A DNA stretch of 32,672 nucleotides from an uncultured Agathobacter sp. (GCA_944381555.1 CALWLL010000003.1:1-32672), one strand, 5' to 3'; positions 26,040-32,353 are shown, counted from the first letter of the stretch. Notes: generated from the sequence alone by a model not told the origin. Program-made: numbers and translations.

Positions 26040-26567
26040 CTATTCTTCATCCAAAAGATGTGCTTTACGAAGTACAACTATCAAAACAGGAATAACTACT
26101 ATCTGTATCACAATTCCCGGAATTGCATTTAAGAAAGCGCCTGCAAGAAATATCTGGATAGTAAATGCACTTCCCATAGCCGCATATACAGCAAAGGATA
26201 CGATTGCCCATACAACACGCCCGGCTAACATAGCCCCCAGAAGGCTTATATATGTATTCACTACCGTTTTCTTAAGTGCTGCATATAAGATTCCTGCCAC
26301 AGCGCCATAGGCGGCCAGTTCAAATGCCATACAAAATGCCGTAGGCATCATTAGAGGCATTCCAAACATCACGCTTCTTAAAAGCGGTGTAATAAATCCC
26401 ACTATAATCCCATATTTCCAGCCACACACAAATCCACAGACAATGACCGGAATATGCATAGGCAGCAGCATTGACCCTATCTCTGGAATCTGCATTGTTA
26501 AAAACGGCATAACAAGCCCCAGCGCCAAAAATAGTGCAGACAGTGTTAATTTCTTTGTGTTTTTCAT
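26040..26567 (-). CDS. ECF transporter S component, substrate unknown
   Basis: 175 aa with five or six membrane helices. It has the S-component pattern: T-L-S-A-L-F-L-A-L-G at the start (the A-x-x-x-A region that contacts EcfT), G-S-M-L-L-P-M-H-I-P-V, G-F-V-C-G-W-K-Y-G and P-T-A-F-C-M-A-F-E. It binds a vitamin or related solute for an energy-coupling factor module encoded elsewhere. I could not assign the substrate. ATG 26567 has AAGGAG nine bases upstream; a TTG at 26573 is too close to it. Its leader is unusual: see the inverted-repeat element at 26598-26788 and the promoter at 26862-26890. Confidence 0.87.
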   Translation of the reverse strand: MKNTKKLTLSALFLALGLVMPFLTMQIPEIGSMLLPMHIPVIVCGFVCGWKYGIIVGFITPLLRSVMFGMPLMMPTAFCMAFELAAYGAVAGILYAALKKTVVNTYISLLGAMLAGRVVWAIVSFAVYAAMGSAFTIQIFLAGAFLNAIPGIVIQIVVIPVLIVVLRKAHLLDEE

Positions 26568-26597
26568 TTGCAAATACTCCTTTTTCGTAAAGTTTTA

Positions 26598-26788
26598 CCT
26601 TCTTTTCTTATAAATAGAACAAAGTGTGCGCTTGACGCACACTTTCGCGCCCGAGCGTTATCGCAAAGCGATTATTTCCTTTCCGCGAGGTGCGCATCCT
26701 TCGCGGAGTGTTTTTCATATCATAGGAAAGTAAATTTCTTTCACACGTTAATGTATCACGGTCTTTCCTATGATATAAGAAAAGAAGG
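26598..26788. repeat. 191-bp element with perfect 15-bp inverted ends and four internal hairpins
   Basis: CCTTCTTTTCTTATA (26598-26612) is the exact reverse complement of 26774-26788. Inside are a 10-bp hairpin (26621-26645), a 5-bp hairpin (26660-26672), a 7-bp hairpin (26682-26707) and a 14-bp hairpin (26717-26776, which overlaps the right terminal repeat). It could be a small non-autonomous mobile element or a folded leader RNA of the ECF gene. No open frame and no target duplication are seen. Confidence 0.6.
26621..26650. repeat. Dispersed repeat, copy 1
   Basis: A 30-bp GC-rich segment containing an inverted repeat (AAAGTGTGCG with CGCACACTTT). It matches 29721-29750 at 25 of 30 positions and ends in the same TTCGCGC. 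Confidence 0.55.
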
Positions 26789-26855
26789 CTAATAAGCCCC
26801 TTCTGGGGGCTTAATAACCTTCTTGGTTTTACGAATTGGCTTCTGCCAACGATTA
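26775..26855 (-). ncRNA. Candidate short leader RNA or small RNA
   Basis: From the predicted start near 26855 the transcript holds a hairpin TTGGC-AGAA-GCCAA (26836-26849), a linker, and a long stem (26783-26800 with 26806-26823, one mismatch and one wobble) followed by TTTCTT. Both hairpins show CAGAAG at the tip. About 80 bases, with no coding potential. It could be a free small RNA, or an attenuated leader of the ECF gene. No known riboswitch class was recognised. Confidence 0.45.
26783..26823 (-). terminator. Terminator hairpin upstream of the ECF gene
   Basis: An 18-position stem with a 5-base loop and GGGGC core, followed on the minus strand by TTTCTTA. Its descending arm shares six bases with the right end of the inverted-repeat element, so the two pairings exclude each other. 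Confidence 0.6.
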
Positions 26856-26861
26856 TTTAAT

Positions 26862-26890
26862 ACTATACTCTTTTCATATTACACTGTCAA
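26862..26890 (-). promoter_or_regulatory. Strong sigma-A promoter
   Basis: Minus strand perfect TTGACA (26885-26890), 17-bp spacer, TATAGT (26862-26867, 5 of 6). It lies 9 bp beyond the stop of the 45-aa gene and about 290 bp before the ECF start codon. Confidence 0.7.
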
Positions 26891-26898
26891 GAATGCGT

Positions 26899-27036
26899 TT
26901 AATCAAACATTGAGATGCCGAATTTCACTTTGCGATATACTTTTTGGCTCAAAGTTACGATGGTTTCTAAGATTAGGTATAATGTAGGCAAACCGCCTAA
27001 AACAATACCGAAAATAACAACTGCTAATTCAAACAT
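26899..27036 (-). CDS. 45-aa small membrane protein
   Basis: ATG 27034-27036 to TAA 26899-26901, with AAGGAG nine bases upstream. The product has one hydrophobic helix (about 4-28, with G-I-V-L-G-G-L-P-T-L-Y) and a basic tail Q-K-V-Y-R-K-V-K-F-G-I-S-M-F-D. I do not recognise a named family, although the tail looks conserved-type rather than random. It lies beside an Agr-like two-component pair and could be a signal, a small regulator of the kinase, or an independent membrane peptide. Confidence 0.65.
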   Translation of the reverse strand: MFELAVVIFGIVLGGLPTLYLILETIVTLSQKVYRKVKFGISMFD

Positions 27037-27111
27037 TTTATTTTTCTCCTTAATCTCTAAACGTTTATTCAATTTTCATATTTGTATTGTCAGAACTGCA
27101 ACACAAATAAA

Positions 27112-27129
27112 CCTATACGAATGTATAGG
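27112..27129 (-). terminator. Small hairpin after the 132-aa gene
   Basis: CCTATAC (27112-27118) pairs with GTATAGG (27123-27129). On the minus strand TTTATTT follows. It may separate the 132-aa gene from the 45-aa gene. Confidence 0.35.
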
Positions 27130-27149
27130 ACTTCCCGTTAGAGCAGGAT

Positions 27150-27548
27150 TTATTTTTCGCCATCCTTGTGATGTATGTAATTGACGGCAACCGTACCGCT
27201 ATGAAGAATCTCATAGCATTGGCCATTTATGATGCTGTAAAAATATAGAAGATATTGCAGGAGAGCTCCCGCAATCATAGATAGCAGAACTGATTTGTCC
27301 CATCTGATAACATTTCTTACAAATTCACCATGAAGGGACCACATACTGTTATTTTTACCAATCATCTCACTGGTACATGAGTCTGCACTTTCCGTAATAC
27401 AATCTACAGAGCTTATTGCTGTGTTCGCATATTCTAAATCCGTACATAAAAAAGAGGAATCTGTCTCGGCTATGTCCTGACACATTCCCATGAAAAGCAA
27501 TATGGCTGCAATGATGCAGCATATAAGTTTTTCATTCATTTTTAACAT
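27150..27548 (-). CDS. Hypothetical membrane protein of an Agr-like locus
   Basis: 132 aa, not recognised. An N-terminal hydrophobic stretch (8-22) acts as signal anchor. A region of about 60 residues follows (rich in Ser, Thr, Asp, Glu, with Cys23, 35, 50, 58), then a second helix (86-106) and a polar tail with Y-I-H-H-K-D-G. The Cys-rich loop is probably outside the cell. It starts 22 bp after the kinase gene. It is not an AgrB peptidase: the size, helix number and His/Cys pair do not fit. As the kinase lacks its own membrane part, this protein may be its sensor partner; that is inference. Confidence 0.65.
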   Translation of the reverse strand: MLKMNEKLICCIIAAILLFMGMCQDIAETDSSFLCTDLEYANTAISSVDCITESADSCTSEMIGKNNSMWSLHGEFVRNVIRWDKSVLLSMIAGALLQYLLYFYSIINGQCYEILHSGTVAVNYIHHKDGEK

Positions 27549-27570
27549 TGCAAAACACCTCTGTTGTATT

Positions 27571-28239
27571 CTAACAAATAGAGCTGTCTTTTACAACCTC
27601 TGAAAACCAAATCCTAACCAAGAATAAACCGTTTCTTATCTCATACTGCAATTTGCCGCCATACTTTTCTACCGCAGCCTGTACGTTGCGCAAACCATAT
27701 CCGTGAGAATTTTTATCCTCTTTTATAGTGCTTTTACCCAGAATATCCGGATTTACTTCCCACTCAACCGGATTTTTCATAACAATAACCAGACTCCTCT
27801 TATCCCGCAGTATATCAAGCGTGATTACTCTATCTGTATGTACCAGTTTCTCACAAGCCTCCACACTGTTAGAAATGAGATTCGAAAATATTATACATAA
27901 GTCCATTTCATCTATTTTAATCTCTTTGGGAATAAGTCCCGTTGTTTGTAATTCTATCGGAACCGCGCTGCGCCGTAATGCGGAAAATAGAATCATATTG
28001 ATTACATCATGCCCCACATCCACCGAATAGGAGCTGCAGAATAACGGAATATTCATAACTTTAGAAAGGTATTCCTTGGCTTTTTCAAATTCACCTTTTT
28101 CCAGATAATGATACAACACTATCATATGCGCCTGCATATCATGCTTTACGCTTCTGATTTCGTCTACATATCTAATCTGCTCCGCCAACTGTTCTTTCAT
28201 CATTTCTACATATAACTGCCCGCTTTGATTTATCTGCAT
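27571..28239 (-). CDS. GHKL-domain sensor kinase lacking a membrane domain (AgrC-like)
   Basis: 222 aa. Phosphoacceptor helix V-K-H-D-M-Q-A-H (His33), N-box N-L-I-S-N-S-V-E-A-C, and G-box S-H-G-Y-G-L-R-N-V-Q. This is the GHKL ATPase type of AgrC/VirS kinases, which normally carry five to seven N-terminal helices; none are present. I chose ATG 28239 because GGAG lies seven bases upstream. It overlaps the regulator gene by 68 bp, so there is no room for a sensor domain in this frame. It should phosphorylate the LytTR regulator upstream. Confidence 0.85.
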   Translation of the reverse strand: MQINQSGQLYVEMMKEQLAEQIRYVDEIRSVKHDMQAHMIVLYHYLEKGEFEKAKEYLSKVMNIPLFCSSYSVDVGHDVINMILFSALRRSAVPIELQTTGLIPKEIKIDEMDLCIIFSNLISNSVEACEKLVHTDRVITLDILRDKRSLVIVMKNPVEWEVNPDILGKSTIKEDKNSHGYGLRNVQAAVEKYGGKLQYEIRNGLFLVRIWFSEVVKDSSIC

Positions 28240-28918
28240 AATATTTCTCCATAAAATCTTTTCTGTAAGACTCACCTAATGGAATTGTAATCCAGTTTAC
28301 CAGCTTAATCCCGTGATTTATGTCGGTAACATATAATACATTTACTATATGCTTTTTACTGCATCGGGCAAACTCATATTTATCTAATATTTTTTCCCAT
28401 TTTCCAATCGTCAGATTTGAGATTTTACTCTCCCCTGCACCCTGCACATATAGCCTGGTTGCTTTCCCTGATGATTCAATATACAGAATATTTTTATAAA
28501 AGACTTTCTCAAATCTGTCGTCTCTTTTGCAAAAAACATACCTCTCCTGTGCGTAAATATCTTCTAGTATTTCATCCATTTTCCTGCAAAATAAGTCGTA
28601 CTTTAATGGTTTGATGAGATAACCATACACATTTCTTCCAAATGCCTCTGTTATATCATTCTTATTTTCAGCCACAAAAATAATCTTTGTATCCGCCTGC
28701 ATCCGTGCCAGAATATCCTTAACCATTATTCCACTTACACGCTTCATTCTGACATCTGATATCAGGATATCCGGATATTCTTGCATAAGGAACTCTTCCC
28801 CCGAAACATATTCACAAATTCGGTACTCAATTCCTTTTGTTTCAAAGTATGTGCGACAGATTGCCGTTATGTTTTTTCTAAAAGCTGCTTTATCATCACA
28901 TATTGCAAGTGTTATCAT
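28172..28918 (-). CDS. LytTR-family response regulator (AgrA-like)
   Basis: 248 aa. Receiver domain with acidic pair Asp8-Asp9, phospho-acceptor Asp55 (I-S-D-V-R-M), and the Lys of Y-L-I-K-P (near 107). A LytTR DNA-binding domain fills the C-terminus (about 135-235; I-L-Y-I-E-S-S-G-K-A and the F-A-R-C-S-K-K-H-I-V-N recognition region). AAAGGAG precedes the ATG. The gene leads the Agr-like cluster; its promoter is at 28949-28976. The last 22 codons overlap the kinase gene. Confidence 0.92.
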   Translation of the reverse strand: MITLAICDDKAAFRKNITAICRTYFETKGIEYRICEYVSGEEFLMQEYPDILISDVRMKRVSGIMVKDILARMQADTKIIFVAENKNDITEAFGRNVYGYLIKPLKYDLFCRKMDEILEDIYAQERYVFCKRDDRFEKVFYKNILYIESSGKATRLYVQGAGESKISNLTIGKWEKILDKYEFARCSKKHIVNVLYVTDINHGIKLVNWITIPLGESYRKDFMEKYYADKSKRAVICRNDERTVGGAD

Positions 28919-28948
28919 AAGTACTCCTTTTTTTTACCCTTATATTAC

Positions 28949-28976
28949 ATTATATCTATAAAAGTAGGCTTGCAAA
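28949..28976 (-). promoter_or_regulatory. Promoter of the Agr-like cluster
   Basis: Minus strand TATAAT (28949-28954) with TTTGCA (28971-28976) 16 bp upstream, 4 of 6 matches at the -35 box. No clear pair of LytTR direct repeats was seen. Confidence 0.45.
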
Positions 28977-29002
28977 ACGGACAAAGTTGGCAACAAAAAA
29001 TT

Positions 29003-29632
29003 CTATTTTAAAATCTCTCCATTTGTTGAAACCACCACCACCTGGCATGAAAGAAGTTTTCCGCTATCCCCGAGTGCGCGTTTTACTGCATTTTCAATGC
29101 CGCCGCAGCATGGAACTACCATGCGGATTACGGTTATACTCTTGATAGTATTGCTTCTGATAATCTCAACCAGTTTCTCATAATAGTCCACTGCATCCAG
29201 TTTTGGGCATCCAATCATCGCAACCTTATCTTTCATAAAGTCCTCATGGAAATTGCCGTATGCAAATGCCGTACAATCCGCTGCCACCAGAAGATTCGCA
29301 TTCTCATAAACCGGAGCAGACGTCGGCAGTAATTTTATCTGTACCGGCCACTGCATTAATCTGCTCGGGGAGGACTGCGCCTTCTTATTCTCTGCTATTT
29401 TCTTTTGGGCCATTACAGCCGCTTCATCATATGCAGGCGCTTCTCTTTCCTCAAACGTAATTGCTCCTGTCGGACATGCCGGAAGGCAGTCTCCTAGTCC
29501 GTCACAATAATGTTCTCTCATCAATTTTGCCTTGCCGTCTATCATATCGATAGCTCCTTCGTGGCATGCTGCTGCACAAGCGCCGCAGCCGCTGCATTTC
29601 TCTTCGTCTATTTTGATAATTTTTCGAATCAT
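29003..29632 (-). CDS. 4Fe-4S ferredoxin-like protein (FrdX type)
   Basis: 209 aa. Two [4Fe-4S] sites: Cys13, 16, 19, 23 (C-S-G-C-G-A-C-A-A-A-C-H) and a second set with Cys43, 49, 53 (C-D-G-L-G-D-C-L-P-A-C-P). A C-terminal domain has C-P-K-L-D and V-P-C-C-G-G (two more Cys, perhaps a cluster or metal site). Such proteins accompany HcpR-type regulators and hybrid cluster protein genes in nitrosative-stress regulons of Clostridia, where the ferredoxin is called FrdX. No hcp gene is in the window. GGAGG precedes the ATG. A Crp/Fnr-type operator lies at -41.5. Confidence 0.85.
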   Translation of the reverse strand: MIRKIIKIDEEKCSGCGACAAACHEGAIDMIDGKAKLMREHYCDGLGDCLPACPTGAITFEEREAPAYDEAAVMAQKKIAENKKAQSSPSRLMQWPVQIKLLPTSAPVYENANLLVAADCTAFAYGNFHEDFMKDKVAMIGCPKLDAVDYYEKLVEIIRSNTIKSITVIRMVVPCCGGIENAVKRALGDSGKLLSCQVVVVSTNGEILK

Positions 29633-29673
29633 GGTTATCCTCCATTTCTACTAAATTTCTGATTTACAGCGTT

Positions 29674-29716
29674 ATTATATACATCATTTATTTAACCTAA
29701 TGTTGCATGTGCAACA
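29674..29716 (-). promoter_or_regulatory. Crp/Fnr-type operator and activator-dependent promoter of the ferredoxin gene
   Basis: The palindrome TGTTGCA-CA-TGCAACA fills 29701-29716; read as 5-bp arms with N4 it is GTTGC-N4-GCAAC. TATAAT is at 29674-29679 and no -35 box is present. With the start at 29667, the palindrome is centred at -41.5, the class II activator position. The regulator gene is next door at 29849-30514. Confidence 0.65.
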
Positions 29717-29720
29717 AAAT

Positions 29721-29750
29721 AAAGTGTTCGCCCAACGCACACCTTCGCGC
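29721..29750. repeat. Dispersed repeat, copy 2
   Basis: 25 of 30 positions equal 26621-26650. Here the inverted repeat is decayed (AAAGTGTTCG against CGCACACCTT). It lies between the regulator terminator and the operator. Confidence 0.5.
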
Positions 29751-29770
29751 ACGGCTTTTCCCATAATATA

Positions 29771-29842
29771 AAAAAGTAAACTGCACCCTGATCGCTCTAC
29801 ACAGCCTCTTTTTCTGTGTCTTACTATTCGGGTACAGTTTAC
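29771..29842 (-). terminator. Intrinsic terminator of the Crp/Fnr gene
   Basis: A 13-bp stem with one mismatch (29776-29788 with 29830-29842) and an inner ACACAG/CTGTGT stem (29799-29804, 29814-29819). The minus strand then has TTTTTTATA. Confidence 0.75.
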
Positions 29843-29848
29843 CTCTTT

Positions 29849-30514
29849 CTATTCGAATTTCTTTAATATACGGAATGTATTTCTTTCAAAATCAATACAT
29901 CCCTCTTCTTTCATCTGGTTTAATTCTCTGGTAAGCGCGCTTCTGTCTGCATTTAAGTACTCTGCCATCTGTACTCTTCCCATAGAGATGGTAAAATACT
30001 TGGAATTGTGATTTGCCGCCTCTGCTAAAAGATATTCGACTATCTTTTCACGCAATGTTTTTTTGCTCAATATGTCAATTCGTGAAATCAGCAGCGCATT
30101 TTTCTCCGCCATGACCGTTACAAGATTTTGGAGTAGTTTCTGATGATGCGCACAGGCATTTGAACACGCGTGTACCACCCGGCAGAAGGGTAAAAACAAT
30201 ACTTTCGTATCCTCTTTTGCCATAAAAGATACTGCGGTTGTTCCCGAAGTTCCGCATGCAAAACTTTCTCCGAACAGTTCTGTTTCTTTAAAATTGAAAA
30301 TCAGTGCCCTATTTCCCCAAATATCCTCACGAATCATCTGAACACAGCCTTTGAGTACGCAGCCAGCACAATTCATTTTATCCTTTTCAAGAAATATAAA
30401 CTCATCCTTTTTATATTCTTTTACAAATGCTCCTACACATTCCAGTGCCGCTTGAATATCCCCATCCGTCATGTTTTTAAACAGAGGAATATCTGCCGCA
30501 TTCCTAATATCCAT
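29849..30514 (-). CDS. Crp/Fnr-family regulator, HcpR-like candidate
   Basis: 221 aa. Cyclic-nucleotide-binding fold (about 10-125), dimer helix (about 126-150) and winged helix-turn-helix (G-R-V-Q-M-A-E-Y-L-N-A-D-R-S-A-L-T-R-E-L, 179-198). Cys-rich: 49, 52, 57, 87, 111, 117, 121, which could bind an Fe-S cluster or react with NO. The cAMP-contact R-x-S pattern is not evident, so cAMP is unlikely. It stands next to an FrdX-like ferredoxin with a Crp/Fnr site, the HcpR arrangement. HcpR assignment is inference; a heme- or cluster-based redox sensor of other type is possible. Confidence 0.87.
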   Translation of the reverse strand: MDIRNAADIPLFKNMTDGDIQAALECVGAFVKEYKKDEFIFLEKDKMNCAGCVLKGCVQMIREDIWGNRALIFNFKETELFGESFACGTSGTTAVSFMAKEDTKVLFLPFCRVVHACSNACAHHQKLLQNLVTVMAEKNALLISRIDILSKKTLREKIVEYLLAEAANHNSKYFTISMGRVQMAEYLNADRSALTRELNQMKEEGCIDFERNTFRILKKFE

Positions 30515-30529
30515 ATCATTTCCTCTTAA

Positions 30530-30718
30530 CTAGTAATTGTAAATCGGTGTAATGACAGGCTTTCCGTCTCTCTCAAGAAGCGGCGTCAGGCCTGCCGCCC
30601 CTCCGCCATAGTGAAACAAATAATTAACTCCTGTCTCTTTATCCACCCAAATTTCCATAACATTTAATACACCCTGTTCGTATGTCTTTTCAAATCTCTC
30701 TTTTTTCTCTTTTTCCAT
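30530..30718 (-). CDS. DUF6440 family small protein
   Basis: 62 aa. Charged N-terminal helix (M-E-K-E-K-K-E-R-F), then a beta-rich part with V-D-K-E-T-G-V-N-Y-L-F, G-G-G-A-A-G-L-T-P-L and D-G-K-P. This matches the DUF6440 type, common in Clostridia and phages with no known role. Start chosen at ATG 30718, which has GAGGAG nine bases upstream. ATG 30754 would overlap the L,D-transpeptidase gene by 23 bp. It lies 15 bp upstream of the Crp/Fnr gene and may be co-transcribed with it. Confidence 0.75.
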   Translation of the reverse strand: MEKEKKERFEKTYEQGVLNVMEIWVDKETGVNYLFHYGGGAAGLTPLLERDGKPVITPIYNY

Positions 30719-30731
30719 TTTTCTTTTCTCC

Positions 30732-31442
30732 TCATCTGCAATAATCCGCTTCATAAATATTCAGCCGTTCTGCTGTATCAATAATTAACACGCAGTCTTC
30801 TTCCACCTTTTTCATAATCTCATGCATACAATCCTTCGGAATCGCAACACACCCCGCCGTATATTCTGTCTCTTCGGATGTACAATGCAAAAACACCGCA
30901 GACCCAAGTCCCGGAATTCCTTCTTTATTGTAGCTGGTTGCCAGAACATAATCATAAAGTTCCTCATATTCACAAATATGTTCGGCAGTATTCCAATCAG
31001 GCTCTACTTCCTTGGTGGTTACAAATTGATTATAATAGTTTGAATGAATATCATCAACCCAGAAATGATTTTCGTCTACCTGAATATAATCTATTTTTGC
31101 TCCCGGATTTTCAAGTATCCCAAATGCTTTGGTAAAATAGAATCTTCCTATCGGTGTTTTCATGTCGCCTTCTTTTGTTTTTCCAAGCCCGTTCTTCCCT
31201 ATTACCGCAGGAACAGATAAAATTTCTGTCCATTCCCTCCTCCCGTCTTTTTCATAAAAGGATAAAACGGCTTCTGTTTCTGTCACAGCAACAATAATCA
31301 GTTGGTCTGTATTTGCAGATACATCTAACTCATCTAACCAATCTGCATCTTGTTTTTTTAAGTTTACTTCCTGATAAGCAATATGCACAATTAAAATAAT
31401 TAGTATAAACAACATTACCTTTATTACATTCCGGCTTTTCAT
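30732..31442 (-). CDS. L,D-transpeptidase (YkuD domain)
   Basis: 236 aa. An N-terminal signal anchor (about 6-22) and an extracellular YkuD domain: T-P-I-G-R-F-Y (96-102), H-F-W-V-D-D-I-H, and the catalytic His186/Cys198 pair in H-C-T-x8-G-C-V-A-I. L,D-transpeptidases make 3-3 cross-links or attach proteins to peptidoglycan; some act as carboxypeptidases. The short spacer between helix and domain suggests a membrane-bound form without a wall-binding repeat. First gene of the unit with DUF6440 and Crp/Fnr. Confidence 0.9.
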   Translation of the reverse strand: MKSRNVIKVMLFILIILIVHIAYQEVNLKKQDADWLDELDVSANTDQLIIVAVTETEAVLSFYEKDGRREWTEILSVPAVIGKNGLGKTKEGDMKTPIGRFYFTKAFGILENPGAKIDYIQVDENHFWVDDIHSNYYNQFVTTKEVEPDWNTAEHICEYEELYDYVLATSYNKEGIPGLGSAVFLHCTSEETEYTAGCVAIPKDCMHEIMKKVEEDCVLIIDTAERLNIYEADYCR

Positions 31443-31483
31443 ATTACACCTGTATTTTTGCTTATAATACCTTATGCCGGCAC

Positions 31484-31518
31484 AAAAAAAGAAGAACCAC
31501 TCTTATGAGTGATTCTTC
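31484..31518 (-). terminator. Terminator 1 of the tRNA unit (outermost)
   Basis: Stem GAAGAACCACTC/GAGTGATTCTTC (31491-31518), 12 bp with one wobble and 4-base loop, followed on the minus strand by seven Ts. Confidence 0.85.
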
Positions 31519-31570
31519 TAGTGAAGCATCGGGGATTCTGAACCCACGGGGTTCGAATCCTTTTTATACT
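31486..31570 (-). pseudogene. tRNA-Lys 3'-end fragment with flipped T-arm, copy A
   Basis: It carries the acceptor 3' half of the tRNA-Lys (31522-31536), a degraded T-arm, then 14 bases (31547-31560) that are the exact reverse complement of the real T-arm at 31711-31724. It lacks the anticodon and D arms, so it is non-functional. A diverged version of the 89-bp unit that follows. Confidence 0.7.
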
Positions 31571-31659
31571 AAAAAGAAGAACCTCTCTTACGAGTGGTTC
31601 TTCTTTCTAATGAAGCATCGGGGATTCTGAACCCACGGGGTTCGAATCCTTTTTATACT
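31571..31659 (-). repeat. 89-bp tandem unit: terminator + tRNA-Lys fragment, copy B
   Basis: Contains terminator 2 (31571-31603, five Ts on the minus strand) and a tRNA-Lys 3' fragment with the same flipped T-arm (31636-31649). Its first 57 bases are repeated exactly at 31660-31716, where they run into the intact tRNA-Lys. Confidence 0.8.
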
Positions 31660-31692
31660 AAAAAGAAGAACCTCTCTTACGAGTGGTTCTTC
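31660..31692 (-). terminator. Terminator 3, directly after tRNA-Lys
   Basis: GAAGAACC/GGTTCTTC stem with inner CTC/GAG, followed on the minus strand by five Ts. It is 7 bp from the tRNA-Lys 3' end. Confidence 0.8.
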
Positions 31693-31699
31693 TTTCTAA

Positions 31700-31772
31700 T
31701 GAAGCATCGGGGATTCGAACCCCGGACAACTTGATTAAAAGTCAAGTGCTCTACCGACTGAGCTAATGCTCC
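31700..31772 (-). tRNA. tRNA-Lys (UUU)
   Basis: 73 nt cloverleaf. Acceptor GGAGCAT/ATGCTTC, anticodon loop CTTTTAA, T-arm GGGGTTCGAATCCCC, discriminator A; CCA not encoded. Last tRNA of the cluster. Confidence 0.95.
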
Positions 31773-31791
31773 ATAATAATTATTTTTAAAA

Positions 31792-31864
<73 letters not shown>

Positions 31865-31870
31865 ATTGAG

Positions 31871-31944
<74 letters not shown>

Positions 31945-32045
31945 ACAATATAGTATTATTATATGCAGAATTATTTTAACTAATTCGCATCTTAAGAGTT
32001 TTTAAAAACTCTTTTAAACTTGCCAACCTATATTGGAAAGTTTAA

Positions 32046-32127
32046 TGGGCAGAGGTGGATTCGAACCACCGAAGCAATTTGCAGCAGATTTACAGTCTGT
32101 CCCCTTTGGCCACTCGGGAATCTGCCC
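32046..32127 (-). tRNA. tRNA-Tyr (GUA)
   Basis: 82 nt class II tRNA with a long variable arm. Acceptor GGGCAGA/TCTGCCC, anticodon loop CTGTAAA, discriminator A. The 100 bp before tRNA-fMet hold only a palindrome (31994-32013). Confidence 0.94.
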
Positions 32128-32186
32128 ATGATTTGCAAAGCAAATACAGTTTCACAACCAATATTGCGTTCAATATTCAGTTGGAA

Positions 32187-32259
32187 AGCCGATGATCGGA
32201 CTCGAACCGATAACCTGCTGATTACAAATCAGCTGCTCTGCCAATTGAGCCACATCGGC
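32187..32259 (-). tRNA. tRNA-Thr (UGU)
   Basis: 73 nt. Acceptor GCCGATG/CATCGGC, anticodon loop TTTGTAA in stem GCTGA/TCAGC, discriminator T. A broken copy of its 5' half lies just upstream in transcription. Confidence 0.94.
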
Positions 32260-32270
32260 ACATTATATCC

Positions 32271-32353
32271 GCTGATTTGTAATCAGCTGCTCTGCCTACA
32301 ATTGACTCGCTTCTCTCCTCAATTGTCAAGAATTGAGCCACATCGGCACATTA
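32271..32353 (-). pseudogene. Broken tRNA-Thr 5' half with flipped anticodon arm and 34-bp insert
   Basis: 331-353 of this block repeats the acceptor and D-arm start of tRNA-Thr exactly, and 32283-32296 the rest of the D-arm. Between them is a 34-bp insert (32297-32330) with inverted ends ACAATTGA/TCAATTGT. The anticodon arm (32271-32287) is the exact reverse complement of the real arm at 32217-32233. No T-arm, so non-functional. Confidence 0.8.

Noticed and set aside
26574-26898. Known riboswitch upstream of the ECF gene (TPP, THF, preQ1, FMN, cobalamin)
   Set aside because: None of the conserved core sequences I know for these classes is present.
26568-27184. Two plus-strand frames (26568-26792, 26915-27184)
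   Set aside because: They are antisense to the ECF leader and to the 45-aa gene, without ribosome sites.
27150-27548. AgrB-like peptidase
   Set aside because: Context suggested it, but the protein has two helices and lacks the AgrB His/Cys arrangement and length.
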